From the NCBI GenBank assembly GCA_021399405.1, contig JAAFKL010000321.1, positions 1-61,013 on the forward strand: 61,013 nt of DNA. The letters run 5' to 3'. The notes under the pieces are model-generated. The model had not been told where the DNA came from and did not search any database. It saw only the letters and a program-made list of their open reading frames with translations. Positions 9,216-18,334 of this stretch are shown piece after piece; the stretch's first letter is position 1, and each line of letters begins with the position of its first letter. The DNA comes from Candidatus Heimdallarchaeota archaeon. GTDB taxonomy: Archaea; Asgardarchaeota; Heimdallarchaeia; Heimdallarchaeales; Kariarchaeaceae. The translations under genes and the position numbers were made by a program.

Positions 9216-10664
9216 ATGACATCGCTATTTTTACGATTGTTCAAAGCACCAGTTAAGTTTACCTTTGAGGTAGACAAGCCGGTGAAAACACCTAGCTTCA
9301 ATGCAAAGCTTGGTTATACATTCATGGCATTATTGTTGTACCTGATAATGCTTAAAACTCCAGTTTATGGATATCAAGACGAAGGATCAGATCCCTTTGC
9401 TGCACTCAGAATTATTCTGGCAAGTCAAAGAGGAACTCTCGCAGAACTTGGAATCGGACCTATAGTCACATCCGGTATGATACTACAACTCCTAGTAGGG
9501 TCCAAGATTATCAGCGTGAATTTTGATGATTCCGAAGAAAGAGCACTTTACACTGGTACACAAAAAGTGCTTGCTATTCTTATGACCTTATTTGAAGCAA
9601 TTGCTTATATTGCTGGTGGTGCATATGGGGAAAATGTAAAAGCCAATCCCGGTGCACAAGTTATGATTGTAACCCAATTAGTAGCTGCAGGAATATGCAT
9701 TATGCTTATGGATGAAGTCGTGCAAAAAGGATGGGGATTGGGTTCTGGAATCTCATTATTCATTGCAACTTCAGTCTCAGTTACCGTTTTCTCTGGAGCT
9801 TTCTCATTAGACAACGTCAGTGACGTGGGTGATGGGAAAACTTGGAGACAAGGTGCAATCCTTTTCTTCATTCAATCCATCAGCAGAGGAGAAGTACTTC
9901 AATATGGCCTCTGGCACCCTCAGAGCCAAGCAGCAGATATGTTCAATGTTTTGGCAACGGTAGTAGTGTTTGCTATTGTAATATATGTGGAATCGATGCG
10001 TATCGAAATCCCTGTACAGCATGCAGAACACCGTATGCCGGCTCGGTATCCAATCAAATTTTTATACGTTTCAAACATTCCAGTTATTTTAGTGAGCGCT
10101 TTGTTCGCAAACATTTATCTGGTCTCGAACCTAATGAATAACCGATACGGGGGACAAGCCGGGGTCATGGGGAACCTGGCGAGCATGCTGGGCCAGTGGG
10201 ACAACGCCAATGGCCAGAACGTGCCAGTTTCAGGGCTGGCGAGTTATACAACACCACCGAGGGGGATCCTCGCAGTTCAAGCAGACCCATTTGGAGCCAT
10301 TATCTATATGATAATCATGACAGTAATGTCGACGGTGTTCGCGATGATATGGGTTGAAACTGCAGGAATGTCAGCAAGGGACGTTGCTCGTCAATTAATT
10401 TCAGCAGGTATGCAAATACCCGGATTCCGTCGCCATCCCAAAATTATTGAGAAATATCTTAATAATTACATTCCATACGCTGCATTCTTAGGAGGAGTGT
10501 TCATAGGCCTTCTAGCATCAATTGCTGATTTCATGGGCGCGATAGGCTCAGGGGTAGGAATTCTGCTGACGGTCGGTATTATACGGCAGTACTATGAGAT
10601 CCTTGCCAAGGAGCGATTGAGTGAGATCAATCCTGCGATGGCTGGATTATTAGGAATCACTTAA
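9216..10664 (+). CDS. secY: Preprotein translocase SecY / Sec61 alpha
   Basis: 482 residues, about ten membrane segments; the pore of the Sec translocon for export and membrane insertion. Recognisable archaeal/eukaryotic features are the N-terminal LFRLF-type amphipathic region, the TM2a plug region, KVLAILMTLFEAIAY, the cytoplasmic RIEIPVQHAEHR strand and the FRRHPKIIEKYLNNYIP loop before TM9-10. The C-terminus ends INPAMAGLLGIT. Two oddities: a patch at about 10145-10290 coding an extracellular loop is much richer in G+C than the rest of the gene, and the 3' end (from 10555) is copied several times downstream. It is not in a ribosomal-protein operon here. Confidence 0.97.
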   Translation: MTSLFLRLFKAPVKFTFEVDKPVKTPSFNAKLGYTFMALLLYLIMLKTPVYGYQDEGSDPFAALRIILASQRGTLAELGIGPIVTSGMILQLLVGSKIISVNFDDSEERALYTGTQKVLAILMTLFEAIAYIAGGAYGENVKANPGAQVMIVTQLVAAGICIMLMDEVVQKGWGLGSGISLFIATSVSVTVFSGAFSLDNVSDVGDGKTWRQGAILFFIQSISRGEVLQYGLWHPQSQAADMFNVLATVVVFAIVIYVESMRIEIPVQHAEHRMPARYPIKFLYVSNIPVILVSALFANIYLVSNLMNNRYGGQAGVMGNLASMLGQWDNANGQNVPVSGLASYTTPPRGILAVQADPFGAIIYMIIMTVMSTVFAMIWVETAGMSARDVARQLISAGMQIPGFRRHPKIIEKYLNNYIPYAAFLGGVFIGLLASIADFMGAIGSGVGILLTVGIIRQYYEILAKERLSEINPAMAGLLGIT

Positions 10665-10833
10665 ATTAAAAAATCCATCACCCACATTATTGTGAAACCA
10701 TTTGATCAAGAGATCGAACAGATACATTAACTAAAAAAATTAAACAAGAATTATTGTATACATAAAGTATTAGCATCTAAATTAAATCGAGAAAATTGAT
10801 TTCAATATTGTGGAAAATCCTAAATTGGATCAC

Positions 10834-11685
10834 TCAATATTCCAATTCTTCTTCGAATCTTGCAGTTCGTTGTTCATGGGTTTCATTTTTTTCACGCTCA
10901 ATAGCTAATCTAGCATCTTCTTCTGTTGCATCTTCTGGCCATTCCTCATCATCTGGATGAAACCAATTCCAGAATTCGAATAGCTTAGGGGTTCTATAAC
11001 TATACAATTTTCTAAGAGCATGGATAATTCTTGGATGTCTTGACATGTAATCCATTCTATTAATTTTGTCTGCAGATACTTTAGATTTAACGAATTTGTC
11101 AAATTGATGTTTATTAAAATAAGTGCCATGAATAAAATTCAAACCCCAGCCATCCGAAAAGGTTATAGCATAGCCATTTGGATTATGTAAATTAAATGTC
11201 GGTACTTGATCATGATATACTTCATAAAATTGGACATCACTCGGCTTTAATGAAATCAGGCAAATTACTTCTGCGCTTCTATGATCTTTGAATAGTAGTA
11301 TATTTAACAGGTTGTGATTATAATTATTGCCAAATATGCCATATTCGCCTAGAAAGGAAGATCCTTCTCTATCATTTAGAGTTGTTTGGGATAAATAATC
11401 GTAATATGCAGCAAAATACATATTATGATGATTGAATAATTCGAGAAACCCAGGAAATACTCTCATTAAATGTGTCAAATTTATTTGGAAATCCTCAAAT
11501 TGCAGAGGTGTTAAATCATATAATCGATATAAATCATGAAATTTTGAATTTAGCTGATTTAAGTATTCAATACCCGGAAGATCATAACTTTCCGTTACAT
11601 TATCAAAATCTATACTCATATCCTGAATAACATATTTCACGTCTCGCTCATAAGAATAAGAAAGATGTTTACGAAAATGTTCCAA
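10834..11685 (-). CDS. C-terminal part of a G-tract-split gene, hypothetical (DUF6745-like?)
   Basis: 283 residues with only a TTG start. The frame is open upstream and would join the 99-residue ORF at 11714-12013 if the nine-base G/C run between them lost one base, giving one protein of about 380 residues. The segment FSDGWGLNFIHGTYF near residue 175, followed by a charged 'RHPRIIHALRKL' helix, resembles proteins with DUF6745-type repeats, but the match is by eye. It has no signal peptide or membrane helix. Its 3' end faces the end of secY. Function unknown; it could be an immunity or partner protein for the large ORF next to it. Confidence 0.55.
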   Translation of the reverse strand: MEHFRKHLSYSYERDVKYVIQDMSIDFDNVTESYDLPGIEYLNQLNSKFHDLYRLYDLTPLQFEDFQINLTHLMRVFPGFLELFNHHNMYFAAYYDYLSQTTLNDREGSSFLGEYGIFGNNYNHNLLNILLFKDHRSAEVICLISLKPSDVQFYEVYHDQVPTFNLHNPNGYAITFSDGWGLNFIHGTYFNKHQFDKFVKSKVSADKINRMDYMSRHPRIIHALRKLYSYRTPKLFEFWNWFHPDDEEWPEDATEEDARLAIEREKNETHEQRTARFEEELEY

Positions 11686-11713
11686 ATTGTTTTCCTGTAT
11701 CGATTTATCACTA

Positions 11714-12013
11714 TTAGGTGGGGGGGGGTGATATTGAATAGACCGATTGAATTTTGTTGTTGAAATGATTATTTAGTAATTTAGTCAAATTGAAATCAAT
11801 ATCGGCTGATGCATTAAAAATTGAGGCCAAACTCATAGCCTCCATAGGGCTATTACATTGAATAATTTTTATCTTGAGGTTTTCAATACCAACTTCATTT
11901 AGATTGAAGCTTATAACCTCATAGACATCTTCAATTGAAATTGAAGAATAAGAATTATCCCAAAGTTTAATGAGCCATTTATCAATAATTCCATTTACAT
12001 AATTAGCATTCAA
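11714..12013 (-). CDS. N-terminal part of the G-tract-split gene
   Basis: 99 residues from an ATG at 12013, ending SISPPPT right in the C9 run (minus strand). Reading one base fewer in the run continues through NSDKSIQENN into the 283-residue ORF downstream in the same direction. The N-terminal fold is helical and soluble with no recognised domain. As it stands, translation stops two codons after the run, so the gene is either phase-switched off, decayed or misassembled. Confidence 0.55.
   Translation of the reverse strand: MNANYVNGIIDKWLIKLWDNSYSSISIEDVYEVISFNLNEVGIENLKIKIIQCNSPMEAMSLASIFNASADIDFNLTKLLNNHFNNKIQSVYSISPPPT
11720..11728. repeat. Homopolymer run of nine G (C on coding strand)
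   Basis: The only G run of this length that I noticed in an AT-rich window. It lies exactly at the junction of two ORFs that are in frame if the run has eight bases. Such tracts change length by polymerase slippage and also by sequencing error. Confidence 0.9.
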
Positions 12014-12094
12014 AATACATATCCTCTACATACAATTTAATTTTACAGTTATTAAACCCATCTGCTATTATGAATCTGGATGATTCAACGGGAT

Positions 12095-15000
12095 TCAATA
12101 ACTATACAAAGTACTATCATACGCGTATTCGAGTAGGAAATTGCCTGATCCCTGATTATAGTATAAGTTGGGATTTGTCAAGATGGAGAAATAGAACTGC
12201 GTAATAATGGGCATGGTACCGTAGTTATTCCTTACACCAAATTTGAAAAAGTCCAAACTGAAACTTAAACTAAAGGAATTCGTAAATGCATCCACTGCGC
12301 CTTTGTTTGGAGATATCAAATCAAGGTTATCATAATAGTCTCGATATAACTGCCTGTATCTCAAAGCATTATCCAATGCCAAAGTTGGGTAAACAAATGC
12401 TGCGTGGCCAATACCAACCAGATTGTGTAAAGATTGCTTCTCATGACCGAGTCTATCTATAGGATCAGAATAATCAGACTTTGCTAAATGATCAAATGAT
12501 GTAATACCAAATGGGTCAACAAATTGCCAAATATTCACAGTCGGGCCCGCCAACCCCTCTGAATTTACACCATCTGAGTAGAAATCATTGTAAGCAGGAT
12601 ATACATTTTCGGGATCGGTGAATATCATTTCGGAAAATTCATTATCTAATAAACCAATTGACCCAATGATCTCATTATAGATTTGATTATCCGGCATATC
12701 TGAATTCAAGACCTGATCTCTGTAGATTTCATTGGCAAATGTCTTGGAAGCGCGATGATTAGCTGTTGGGTTATTCGATCTAAACATATCCTTGTTTAAT
12801 GATAACATCAAATCATCGAAAAATTCAACCCAAGTAGAATTAGTCTTGGTCCTAGAGTCATAAATTTCCACATCAATATTGATTACCATCTCTTTCTTGA
12901 GTAGATCCTCGTATTTAACCATGAATACCGAAAACACATCAGGTCTCATATCTGAGGCAATTAAATCAAATACTCCAACAACATCGTCAATCAGATTTAG
13001 TCTTGAGCCTGTCTCATCAGCATATTGCATATTAAGGACTAATTTAAGAAAATTCATGGGATCATCCTTTCCGTTGAAATTAGCACGCGGAAACATACCA
13101 TTATCTAACTCATCTTGAAGAACACCTGCAAAATCGATTTCTACAAAAAGGTCCGAGTTCCAACCTCCATTTTTAATTAATGGCGTTGCTATGTAATCGA
13201 TTCCATCCATAACATAGACGGAGGTTAGATCATTTGTCAGAAGAATATCAAATTGCACAAGCTGATCAAGATATGTATGAGAAATATGATATTTATAGGC
13301 AACCTGTGATGTGGAATTACCACTTGGCGACTGGACATTAACATAGACCTTCTCAGAATTTTTAATTATTATATTTCGTAAACGAGAAATCTTAGTCTCA
13401 TATTCATTATGAATAACCGAGCCAATTATGTTACTCATCATTTCATCAGCAGTATTAGGATCGCTGAGTAGGATTTGTACTTGATTTAATGAACCGAAAT
13501 ATTCATCAAACATCTCCCCGAGATCATTACCGTCTATTGGAACGTGCTCTCTGACTATTCCACTTCGAGGTAATAATTTACCATCTAAACCAACTTGATT
13601 GTTTAAGACAACATTTTGATCATCAAGAACATCGGTCAAAATCTCACGGAATTTACCGATCAGAGTATCCAACACTTCACCGTGAACCTCTTCCTGTAGA
13701 GAATTATCCCTAGAAAGTGGGAGCGATTTATACATTTCTAGAATATCGTCATCAAAGAAATCCTTTAGGACTTGAATATCCTTATTCAATTCGCCTTTCT
13801 GGTATCCCCTCGTGGAATGATTTCGCTTATATACAAGCACATTTTGGGGATTACGTGAAAGATCATATTTTTGTCTGAGGAAAGCCTCTATACCATCACC
13901 AGACATAGCATCTTCAGCAGTAAAGCCATCAATTCTATTAGCAAACGCAGCTAGACCAAACCCATTACTTCCAGAAAGTAGATCGGCAAAGTACTCCGCC
14001 TCTTCGAATGTTAATGTACGATCTAGTGAGGGGATGTGCAAATCTGTGAAATATTCAAGTAGGTAAGCGTGGGAGTATTTTTGTCTTAAATCTGAATTTT
14101 TCAAATTATTTACGACAACATTATGAATATCATTGGTAGGAAGCGATGTCATTCCTCGATCACCAACATATAAATAATCTGATGAAGAGCCACCAAGTGC
14201 GGGGTAGCTAGGATAATTAAGCCTCATATCTGATGGATCTATAAAATCACTAGCCCTAGTCTCAGAAGTAGAATAAATACTTGACTGATAATAGCTAGGT
14301 TTAACACTACTACCACGAGTTTGATAAATTAAATCGATATATTGTTCATCAAAATCATATTCAATACCTGTTAATCCAAAGTGGTCCATGTTTTCATCAT
14401 AAGTTCCCGTAATAATTCTCTCCATTGTATCTTTTGCTTGTGTAGGTGTCACGGGGTCATCAAATACCATCTTATAGTTGATATACTCCCAAGTTTTAGG
14501 ACTTGTAGAAGGAAGAACCTCAATAAACATGGGGAATGTATATGCATCATATCCCCGGAATCCTTTATTTCCAGCAGGTTCTAGTAAATGTTGCATCATA
14601 TCAATAGGTCTATGTTGGCTGTCTACATGATTTAGAGCAATGAATCTATTATCTATCATTCCATCAGGTGAGACAAGTTCGTCAGATGTGGAAATCATTC
14701 CATTATTTAAATACTTAACCTCGTCCTTCGCAACAGCAATGATTTCTTTCTCATTGACTACGCCAGAATATGTCTGAGCATCGACCTTCTGAACTCGATA
14801 AGGCAACTTTGCCAGTCTCTTGTTACCGTTTTCATCAACTACCTCAAAGGTTAAAGTGCGTATCTCGGTCCAACTCTGTTTGAATTGATAATTTCCGAGA
14901 GATTCTGGAATATCAGTCTGACGAGTAATAGCCGATAAATCAACTTCTGAAACTTCACTATATTTCTCAATATAATTCCAATTCTCTATCCAACTTGATC

Positions 15001-15472
15001 CCGTATATGTGTATATATCTGCTGGAATTAAACGATTCTGTGTAGCAGTACCACTTCCCCCTAGGAAGGATCTTCTGAACTCTTCAACTGTTTCAATATT
15101 GTTACCATCCTCATCTAGTAATTTTCCTTGAAGTCTTTCAGGTAAGAGAGTGACTGGTGCTTGGTTCTCATCTAGTTTCATTATAAATTCCATCTCATTC
15201 ATTTCAATACTGACAGATATTATGCGATCAGTGTTTGGATTCTTATATAGATAATGAATGGGAGAACTTGAGGCAGAGATATCACCAGGAACTTTCTTAA
15301 TTATAAAATCGGCTAAAAGATCAAGATTATTACTTCCATACAAATACAATCCCTCTTGCATCTTTAGCATCTTACCAACCATCTGTTCCTGTAGTATTGC
15401 TACTTCATCCATTGAAAGTCCACTTCTATCACTGACCATATTCACAATATTGGCATGCTGTTTTGATTTCAA
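12095..15472 (-). CDS. Very large hypothetical protein without a normal start
   Basis: 1125 residues from a TTG at 15472. The reading frame stays open and protein-like for about 55 more codons upstream (including GDDWIIAPGEVKTRK and NPTGGILDEW), back to a TGA inside the preceding gene, without any ATG, GTG or TTG. So either the 5' end is lost, initiation is unusual, or it is joined to the membrane-protein ORF at 15601-16353 by a frame change. A GGAGGT lies at 15488-15493. The protein is acidic, mostly soluble and rich in Asp/Asn/Tyr, with no signal peptide seen in the open part and no domain recognised. Lying in a secY-repeat module, it could be a large toxin-like or surface protein; this is not shown. 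Confidence 0.55.
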   Translation of the reverse strand: MKSKQHANIVNMVSDRSGLSMDEVAILQEQMVGKMLKMQEGLYLYGSNNLDLLADFIIKKVPGDISASSSPIHYLYKNPNTDRIISVSIEMNEMEFIMKLDENQAPVTLLPERLQGKLLDEDGNNIETVEEFRRSFLGGSGTATQNRLIPADIYTYTGSSWIENWNYIEKYSEVSEVDLSAITRQTDIPESLGNYQFKQSWTEIRTLTFEVVDENGNKRLAKLPYRVQKVDAQTYSGVVNEKEIIAVAKDEVKYLNNGMISTSDELVSPDGMIDNRFIALNHVDSQHRPIDMMQHLLEPAGNKGFRGYDAYTFPMFIEVLPSTSPKTWEYINYKMVFDDPVTPTQAKDTMERIITGTYDENMDHFGLTGIEYDFDEQYIDLIYQTRGSSVKPSYYQSSIYSTSETRASDFIDPSDMRLNYPSYPALGGSSSDYLYVGDRGMTSLPTNDIHNVVVNNLKNSDLRQKYSHAYLLEYFTDLHIPSLDRTLTFEEAEYFADLLSGSNGFGLAAFANRIDGFTAEDAMSGDGIEAFLRQKYDLSRNPQNVLVYKRNHSTRGYQKGELNKDIQVLKDFFDDDILEMYKSLPLSRDNSLQEEVHGEVLDTLIGKFREILTDVLDDQNVVLNNQVGLDGKLLPRSGIVREHVPIDGNDLGEMFDEYFGSLNQVQILLSDPNTADEMMSNIIGSVIHNEYETKISRLRNIIIKNSEKVYVNVQSPSGNSTSQVAYKYHISHTYLDQLVQFDILLTNDLTSVYVMDGIDYIATPLIKNGGWNSDLFVEIDFAGVLQDELDNGMFPRANFNGKDDPMNFLKLVLNMQYADETGSRLNLIDDVVGVFDLIASDMRPDVFSVFMVKYEDLLKKEMVINIDVEIYDSRTKTNSTWVEFFDDLMLSLNKDMFRSNNPTANHRASKTFANEIYRDQVLNSDMPDNQIYNEIIGSIGLLDNEFSEMIFTDPENVYPAYNDFYSDGVNSEGLAGPTVNIWQFVDPFGITSFDHLAKSDYSDPIDRLGHEKQSLHNLVGIGHAAFVYPTLALDNALRYRQLYRDYYDNLDLISPNKGAVDAFTNSFSLSFSLDFFKFGVRNNYGTMPIITQFYFSILTNPNLYYNQGSGNFLLEYAYDSTLYSY

Positions 15473-15600
15473 CCATTCATCTAAAATACCTCCAGTTGGA
15501 TTAGATCCGAGTTGTCTCGGTTTTCCGTTCTTAATAGCATGAGATCCGGTAAAGGGATTACTTTGTGATTGTTTTCGGGTCTTAACTTCCCCTGGGGCAA

Positions 15601-16353
15601 TTATCCAATCATCTCCAGTCGATCGATCGAATGATGCATGGGGACATCAAACTGAAATGAGTTAATTTCTTTTATAAAAAAATCATCTAATTTATCAGGT
15701 TTAAAGATTTTATCAGGAAGTGATCTGAAAATTAATGCAGTTCTAATTACAAGAGATCCTTCAAATAAATATAATCCACTTGCACTATAGACAACATCAT
15801 ACACCATGAATACCTGTCCAATCATTACAGGAAGTACAACTGCCAATAATGCAATAATTATTATCAAATTAAGATTTGATTCAAAAACTACAAACACAAA
15901 GATTAGACTGATAGATAATGAAGTGGTGATAATTACTGAACTAAGTAAAATTGAATTCAATATAAGGTGACCCAATTTTCCTTTTAAGCTCAAATTATTA
16001 CGTAGAGTTAATGGATTCATCCAATATATTCTGTAATATTCTGGATGGTCTTTTTCCCATTTGAGTAATAACTCAATATTATTAATTTTAGCAATTTTTT
16101 TATAGAAAACGTAAACTACAGGAGTTACTGCTACAGTTGATAAATATATGAAATTACTCAGTAGGAAAGAATTTGCTCGAATTGAAATATCAACAGCTTC
16201 TTCAAGTTTATTCATAAAAGGATAACATGTTACCAATATAAAGAGCAAAATGAAACGGGAAAACATATAATTTTCTATTTCTCTATCCTCTTTGTATGGG
16301 TGATTTTGTGACCTAAGGAACGAACTGGTCCCATCTAAGTGAGTATCTTTCAT
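15601..16353 (-). CDS. Four-TM hypothetical membrane protein
   Basis: 250 residues, ATG start. Hydrophobic segments at about 30-48, 65-83, 130-155 and 160-180 are followed by a soluble C-terminus (LYLFEGSLVIRTALIF onward) that could be a small PH-like beta domain. Its 3' end overlaps, in another frame, the open 5' extension of the 1125-residue ORF. A (TCGA)3 run at 15619-15630 lies in the overlap; one more unit would fuse the two frames. Upstream neighbour is a copy of the secY 3' end. Function unknown. Confidence 0.6.
   Translation of the reverse strand: MKDTHLDGTSSFLRSQNHPYKEDREIENYMFSRFILLFILVTCYPFMNKLEEAVDISIRANSFLLSNFIYLSTVAVTPVVYVFYKKIAKINNIELLLKWEKDHPEYYRIYWMNPLTLRNNLSLKGKLGHLILNSILLSSVIITTSLSISLIFVFVVFESNLNLIIIIALLAVVLPVMIGQVFMVYDVVYSASGLYLFEGSLVIRTALIFRSLPDKIFKPDKLDDFFIKEINSFQFDVPMHHSIDRLEMIG
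15619..15630. repeat. (TCGA)3 short tandem repeat in a gene overlap
   Basis: Three TCGA units lie in the last codons of the four-TM ORF. By hand translation, adding one unit would lead from that ORF into the frame of the 1125-residue ORF (reading IDRSTGDDWIIAPG). Similar TCGATCGATCG strings occur elsewhere in the window, so the repeat itself is not rare. Confidence 0.6.
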
Positions 16354-16450
16354 TCTTTTACTTTAATTGAGTACTCTACTGATTTAATTCTTGATATTTA
16401 CTTCTGAACATTTGTATTTGTTTCATTACAGTTGGGATTGACTAGATCAA

Positions 16451-16474
16451 ATCAATCCTGCAATGGCTGGATTA
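16451..16474 (+). repeat. secY 3'-end copy A
   Basis: 24 bp matching secY 10626-10649 with one mismatch (CCTGCAATGG for CCTGCGATGG). The similarity ends abruptly before a run of ATT triplets (about 16475-16496). It shares the flanking TCAAATCAATCC with copy E, which secY does not have, so A and E are closer to each other. Confidence 0.75.
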
Positions 16475-16518
16475 CATAATTATTATTATTATTATTTAGA
16501 GTTCATTACGTTGAAGTT

Positions 16519-16806
16519 TCAAGATTGATTATTGCCTTCTTGAGAAGGAACACTTCTTAGTTGAATTGTTTGATTAATCTGTATATATGGAAATATGGGG
16601 AGAGATTTCATAATACCACTGACCTCATCCTTGTCATTCGCATTGATAATCATCCAAGCATTCCTGCCTTCTTCACCCAATAACAATTGGTCTACAATCA
16701 TTTGTTTTTTTAATTCTTTTACTTTAGCCATTTCCTGTTGAATTACTCCCTCTTTTATATCTTCAGGGATGTGAGTCATTTCAACAGATACAATATATTT
16801 ATTCAT
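16519..16806 (-). CDS. Muconolactone isomerase-like (dimeric alpha-beta barrel) protein
   Basis: 95 residues, ATG start. The pattern YIVSVEMT at the N-terminus, a central E-x-x-KVKELKK helix, D-x-LLLGEEGRNAW and the closing SLPIFPYIQI match the muconolactone delta-isomerase/YCII-like ferredoxin-fold family. In bacteria the founding enzyme isomerises muconolactone in catechol breakdown, but many small homologues have other or unknown roles. It is divergent from an HxlR regulator with palindromes between, so it is probably that regulator's target. Confidence 0.75.
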   Translation of the reverse strand: MNKYIVSVEMTHIPEDIKEGVIQQEMAKVKELKKQMIVDQLLLGEEGRNAWMIINANDKDEVSGIMKSLPIFPYIQINQTIQLRSVPSQEGNNQS

Positions 16807-16828
16807 TTTTTTGTTTCTCCTTTAGTCG

Positions 16829-16906
16829 GTTATTACAAATAATAACTAACTTCCATATTGTTATAAGATAACATTTATTATAATCACTTTGTTACAAGAC
16901 TGTAAC
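16829..16906. promoter_or_regulatory. Three palindromes in the divergent HxlR / isomerase promoter
   Basis: Perfect inverted repeats: GTTATTA-CAAA-TAATAAC (16829-16846), GTTAT-AAG-ATAAC (16860-16872) and GTTACA-AGAC-TGTAAC (16891-16906). All share GTTA...TAAC half sites. The last touches the HxlR start codon. They fit a dimeric winged-helix regulator controlling itself and the isomerase-like gene. Confidence 0.65.
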
Positions 16907-17290
16907 ATGAATCCTTTGACAGAATTCCCATGTCCAATTGAGAAGGCACAAGAAATATTGGGTAAAAAATGGTCTATTTTATTAATTAGGGATATGTATG
17001 CGGGTAAATCCAAATTCACTGATTTTCTCAAAGAGAATCCGAATTTAAGTACCAGAATGCTTGCCTTACGTCTTAAAGAGTTGGAAGAAAATGGTTTTCT
17101 GGACAAAAAAATTGTGAGCAAAACTCCTCTTAGAGCCGAGTATTTTCTTACCAAGAAAGGATATAGTGCACGCAAAATTCTATTAGCATTCTCCCTTTTT
17201 AGTTTAGAATTTCATCCAGATTTTGAAATGAGTAAGAAACAAAACAAATTCGTTGAGAGTTCACTAATTTCATATTTTTCAAAAGTTTGA
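16907..17290 (+). CDS. HxlR-family transcription regulator
   Basis: 127 residues from the ATG at 16907; a TTG at 16889 is in frame but lies inside the palindrome. Family pattern: FPCPIEKAQEILGKKWSILL with the conserved Cys, then LIRDMYAGKSKFTDF, LSTRMLALRLKELEENG recognition region and AEYFLTKKGYSA. HxlR proteins are dimeric winged-helix regulators; several respond to aldehydes or oxidants through the N-terminal Cys. The divergent neighbour and shared palindromes mark its likely regulon. Confidence 0.9.
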   Translation: MNPLTEFPCPIEKAQEILGKKWSILLIRDMYAGKSKFTDFLKENPNLSTRMLALRLKELEENGFLDKKIVSKTPLRAEYFLTKKGYSARKILLAFSLFSLEFHPDFEMSKKQNKFVESSLISYFSKV

Positions 17291-17335
17291 ATAATTTTCA
17301 ATATTATTTAAGAAATATCTCCCTCATATGCTGAT

Positions 17336-17442
17336 TAGGAATTCTGCTTACGGTAGGTATTGTTTGGTAATACTATGAGATCCTGACCAATGGGCGATTG
17401 AGTGAGATCAATCCTGCGATGGCTGAATTATTTGGAATAGCA
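17336..17442 (+). repeat. secY 3'-end copy B (longest)
   Basis: 107 bp align to secY 10555-10661 without a gap, with about 16 mismatches by hand count. In frame it reads GILLTVGIVW, then a stop where secY has Gln, then YYEILTNGRLSEINPAMAEL. Codons changed silently include CTG/CTT, GTC/GTA, CTT/CTG and ATC/ATA. It lies between the HxlR gene and the stop of the surface-protein gene at 17468. Confidence 0.85.
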
Positions 17443-17467
17443 AAATTGAAAGTAGAAGAAACTATGC

Positions 17468-18334
17468 CTACCCGTATTTTCTTACTAGGATAAATATGAT
17501 AGTCAAAATACCAACAGTTAATCCAATAAATATTATAATCTTGCCCCTATCAAAATCCCCTAGACTAAATTCTACACCTTGATTACTATCTTGTTCTAAT
17601 ATGAATAATATCTGAGATGTCCTACTCCCAGAAGTTTGGTCAAATAAAATATTGGTCTTATTATTTAGAATTAAAACTCCGGTTTCAACTTCAATTCTTT
17701 TTTCTTCAAAAATTTCACTTGAAGATAATATTTTATCAGAATCGTTCTCAGGAGTTATATTTTGATAAGAATACCATGTTTTTTTATAAATACCATCTTC
17801 AATAATTACATCTCCATAACTATAATCATGAACCGTTTGATTGAATCGATCATAGGAAAATGTTCGATTATAATTTCTATCATCTTGGACCTCTTGTACA
17901 AAGACATTTGTGAGCTCTCCATTATAATCTAGGATATTTGTGTATGACAGTAATTCAAATAAAATACCAATGTTTGACATCGATACACCACTAATTAATT
18001 GGCTGTAATCATTATCAATTCCATCAATTGTGTATATTAATTTGAAGTACGTGGCGAAATTTCGTGCTACGGAGACAGATAAGCCTCTAATATCCTCAGA
18101 GATCTCGAGTTTAATATGTGTGAGTCTTTGATCTCTCCATTCAAAGGCATCTACTTGTTCAGTTATGTTTTGTCCGATAACATCCCAGTGGAGGACATCT
18201 CCGACTTCTAATGATAAATCTGGATCGAAACATCGGTCATTTCCTTTGCATTCATACGTTATCTGAGCGATGGAGATAGAAGAAGAAATAAGCATGATTA
18301 GAACAAGAATAACACCCCCTCGCAAAGAAATCAT
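17468..18334 (-). CDS. Secreted, membrane-anchored hypothetical protein
   Basis: 288 residues, ATG start. N-terminal signal peptide (hydrophobic 8-24, cleavage near IAQ), an external domain with several NxT/S sites and one C-terminal membrane helix (about 263-284) ending RKYG. The start of the mature part, ITYECKGNDRC...LEVGDVLHW, is shared in style with other surface proteins of archaea that begin with a GDxxxW motif. No catalytic domain recognised. Lies between copies B and C. Confidence 0.7.
   Translation of the reverse strand: MISLRGGVILVLIMLISSSISIAQITYECKGNDRCFDPDLSLEVGDVLHWDVIGQNITEQVDAFEWRDQRLTHIKLEISEDIRGLSVSVARNFATYFKLIYTIDGIDNDYSQLISGVSMSNIGILFELLSYTNILDYNGELTNVFVQEVQDDRNYNRTFSYDRFNQTVHDYSYGDVIIEDGIYKKTWYSYQNITPENDSDKILSSSEIFEEKRIEVETGVLILNNKTNILFDQTSGSRTSQILFILEQDSNQGVEFSLGDFDRGKIIIFIGLTVGILTIIFILVRKYG

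Noticed and set aside
11720..11728. G9 tract as part of a G-quadruplex
   Set aside because: Only one G run is present; there are no further runs nearby to form the four-strand structure.
16475..16496. ATT triplet run as a recombination signal
   Set aside because: Simple AT repeat after copy A only; not found beside the other copies.
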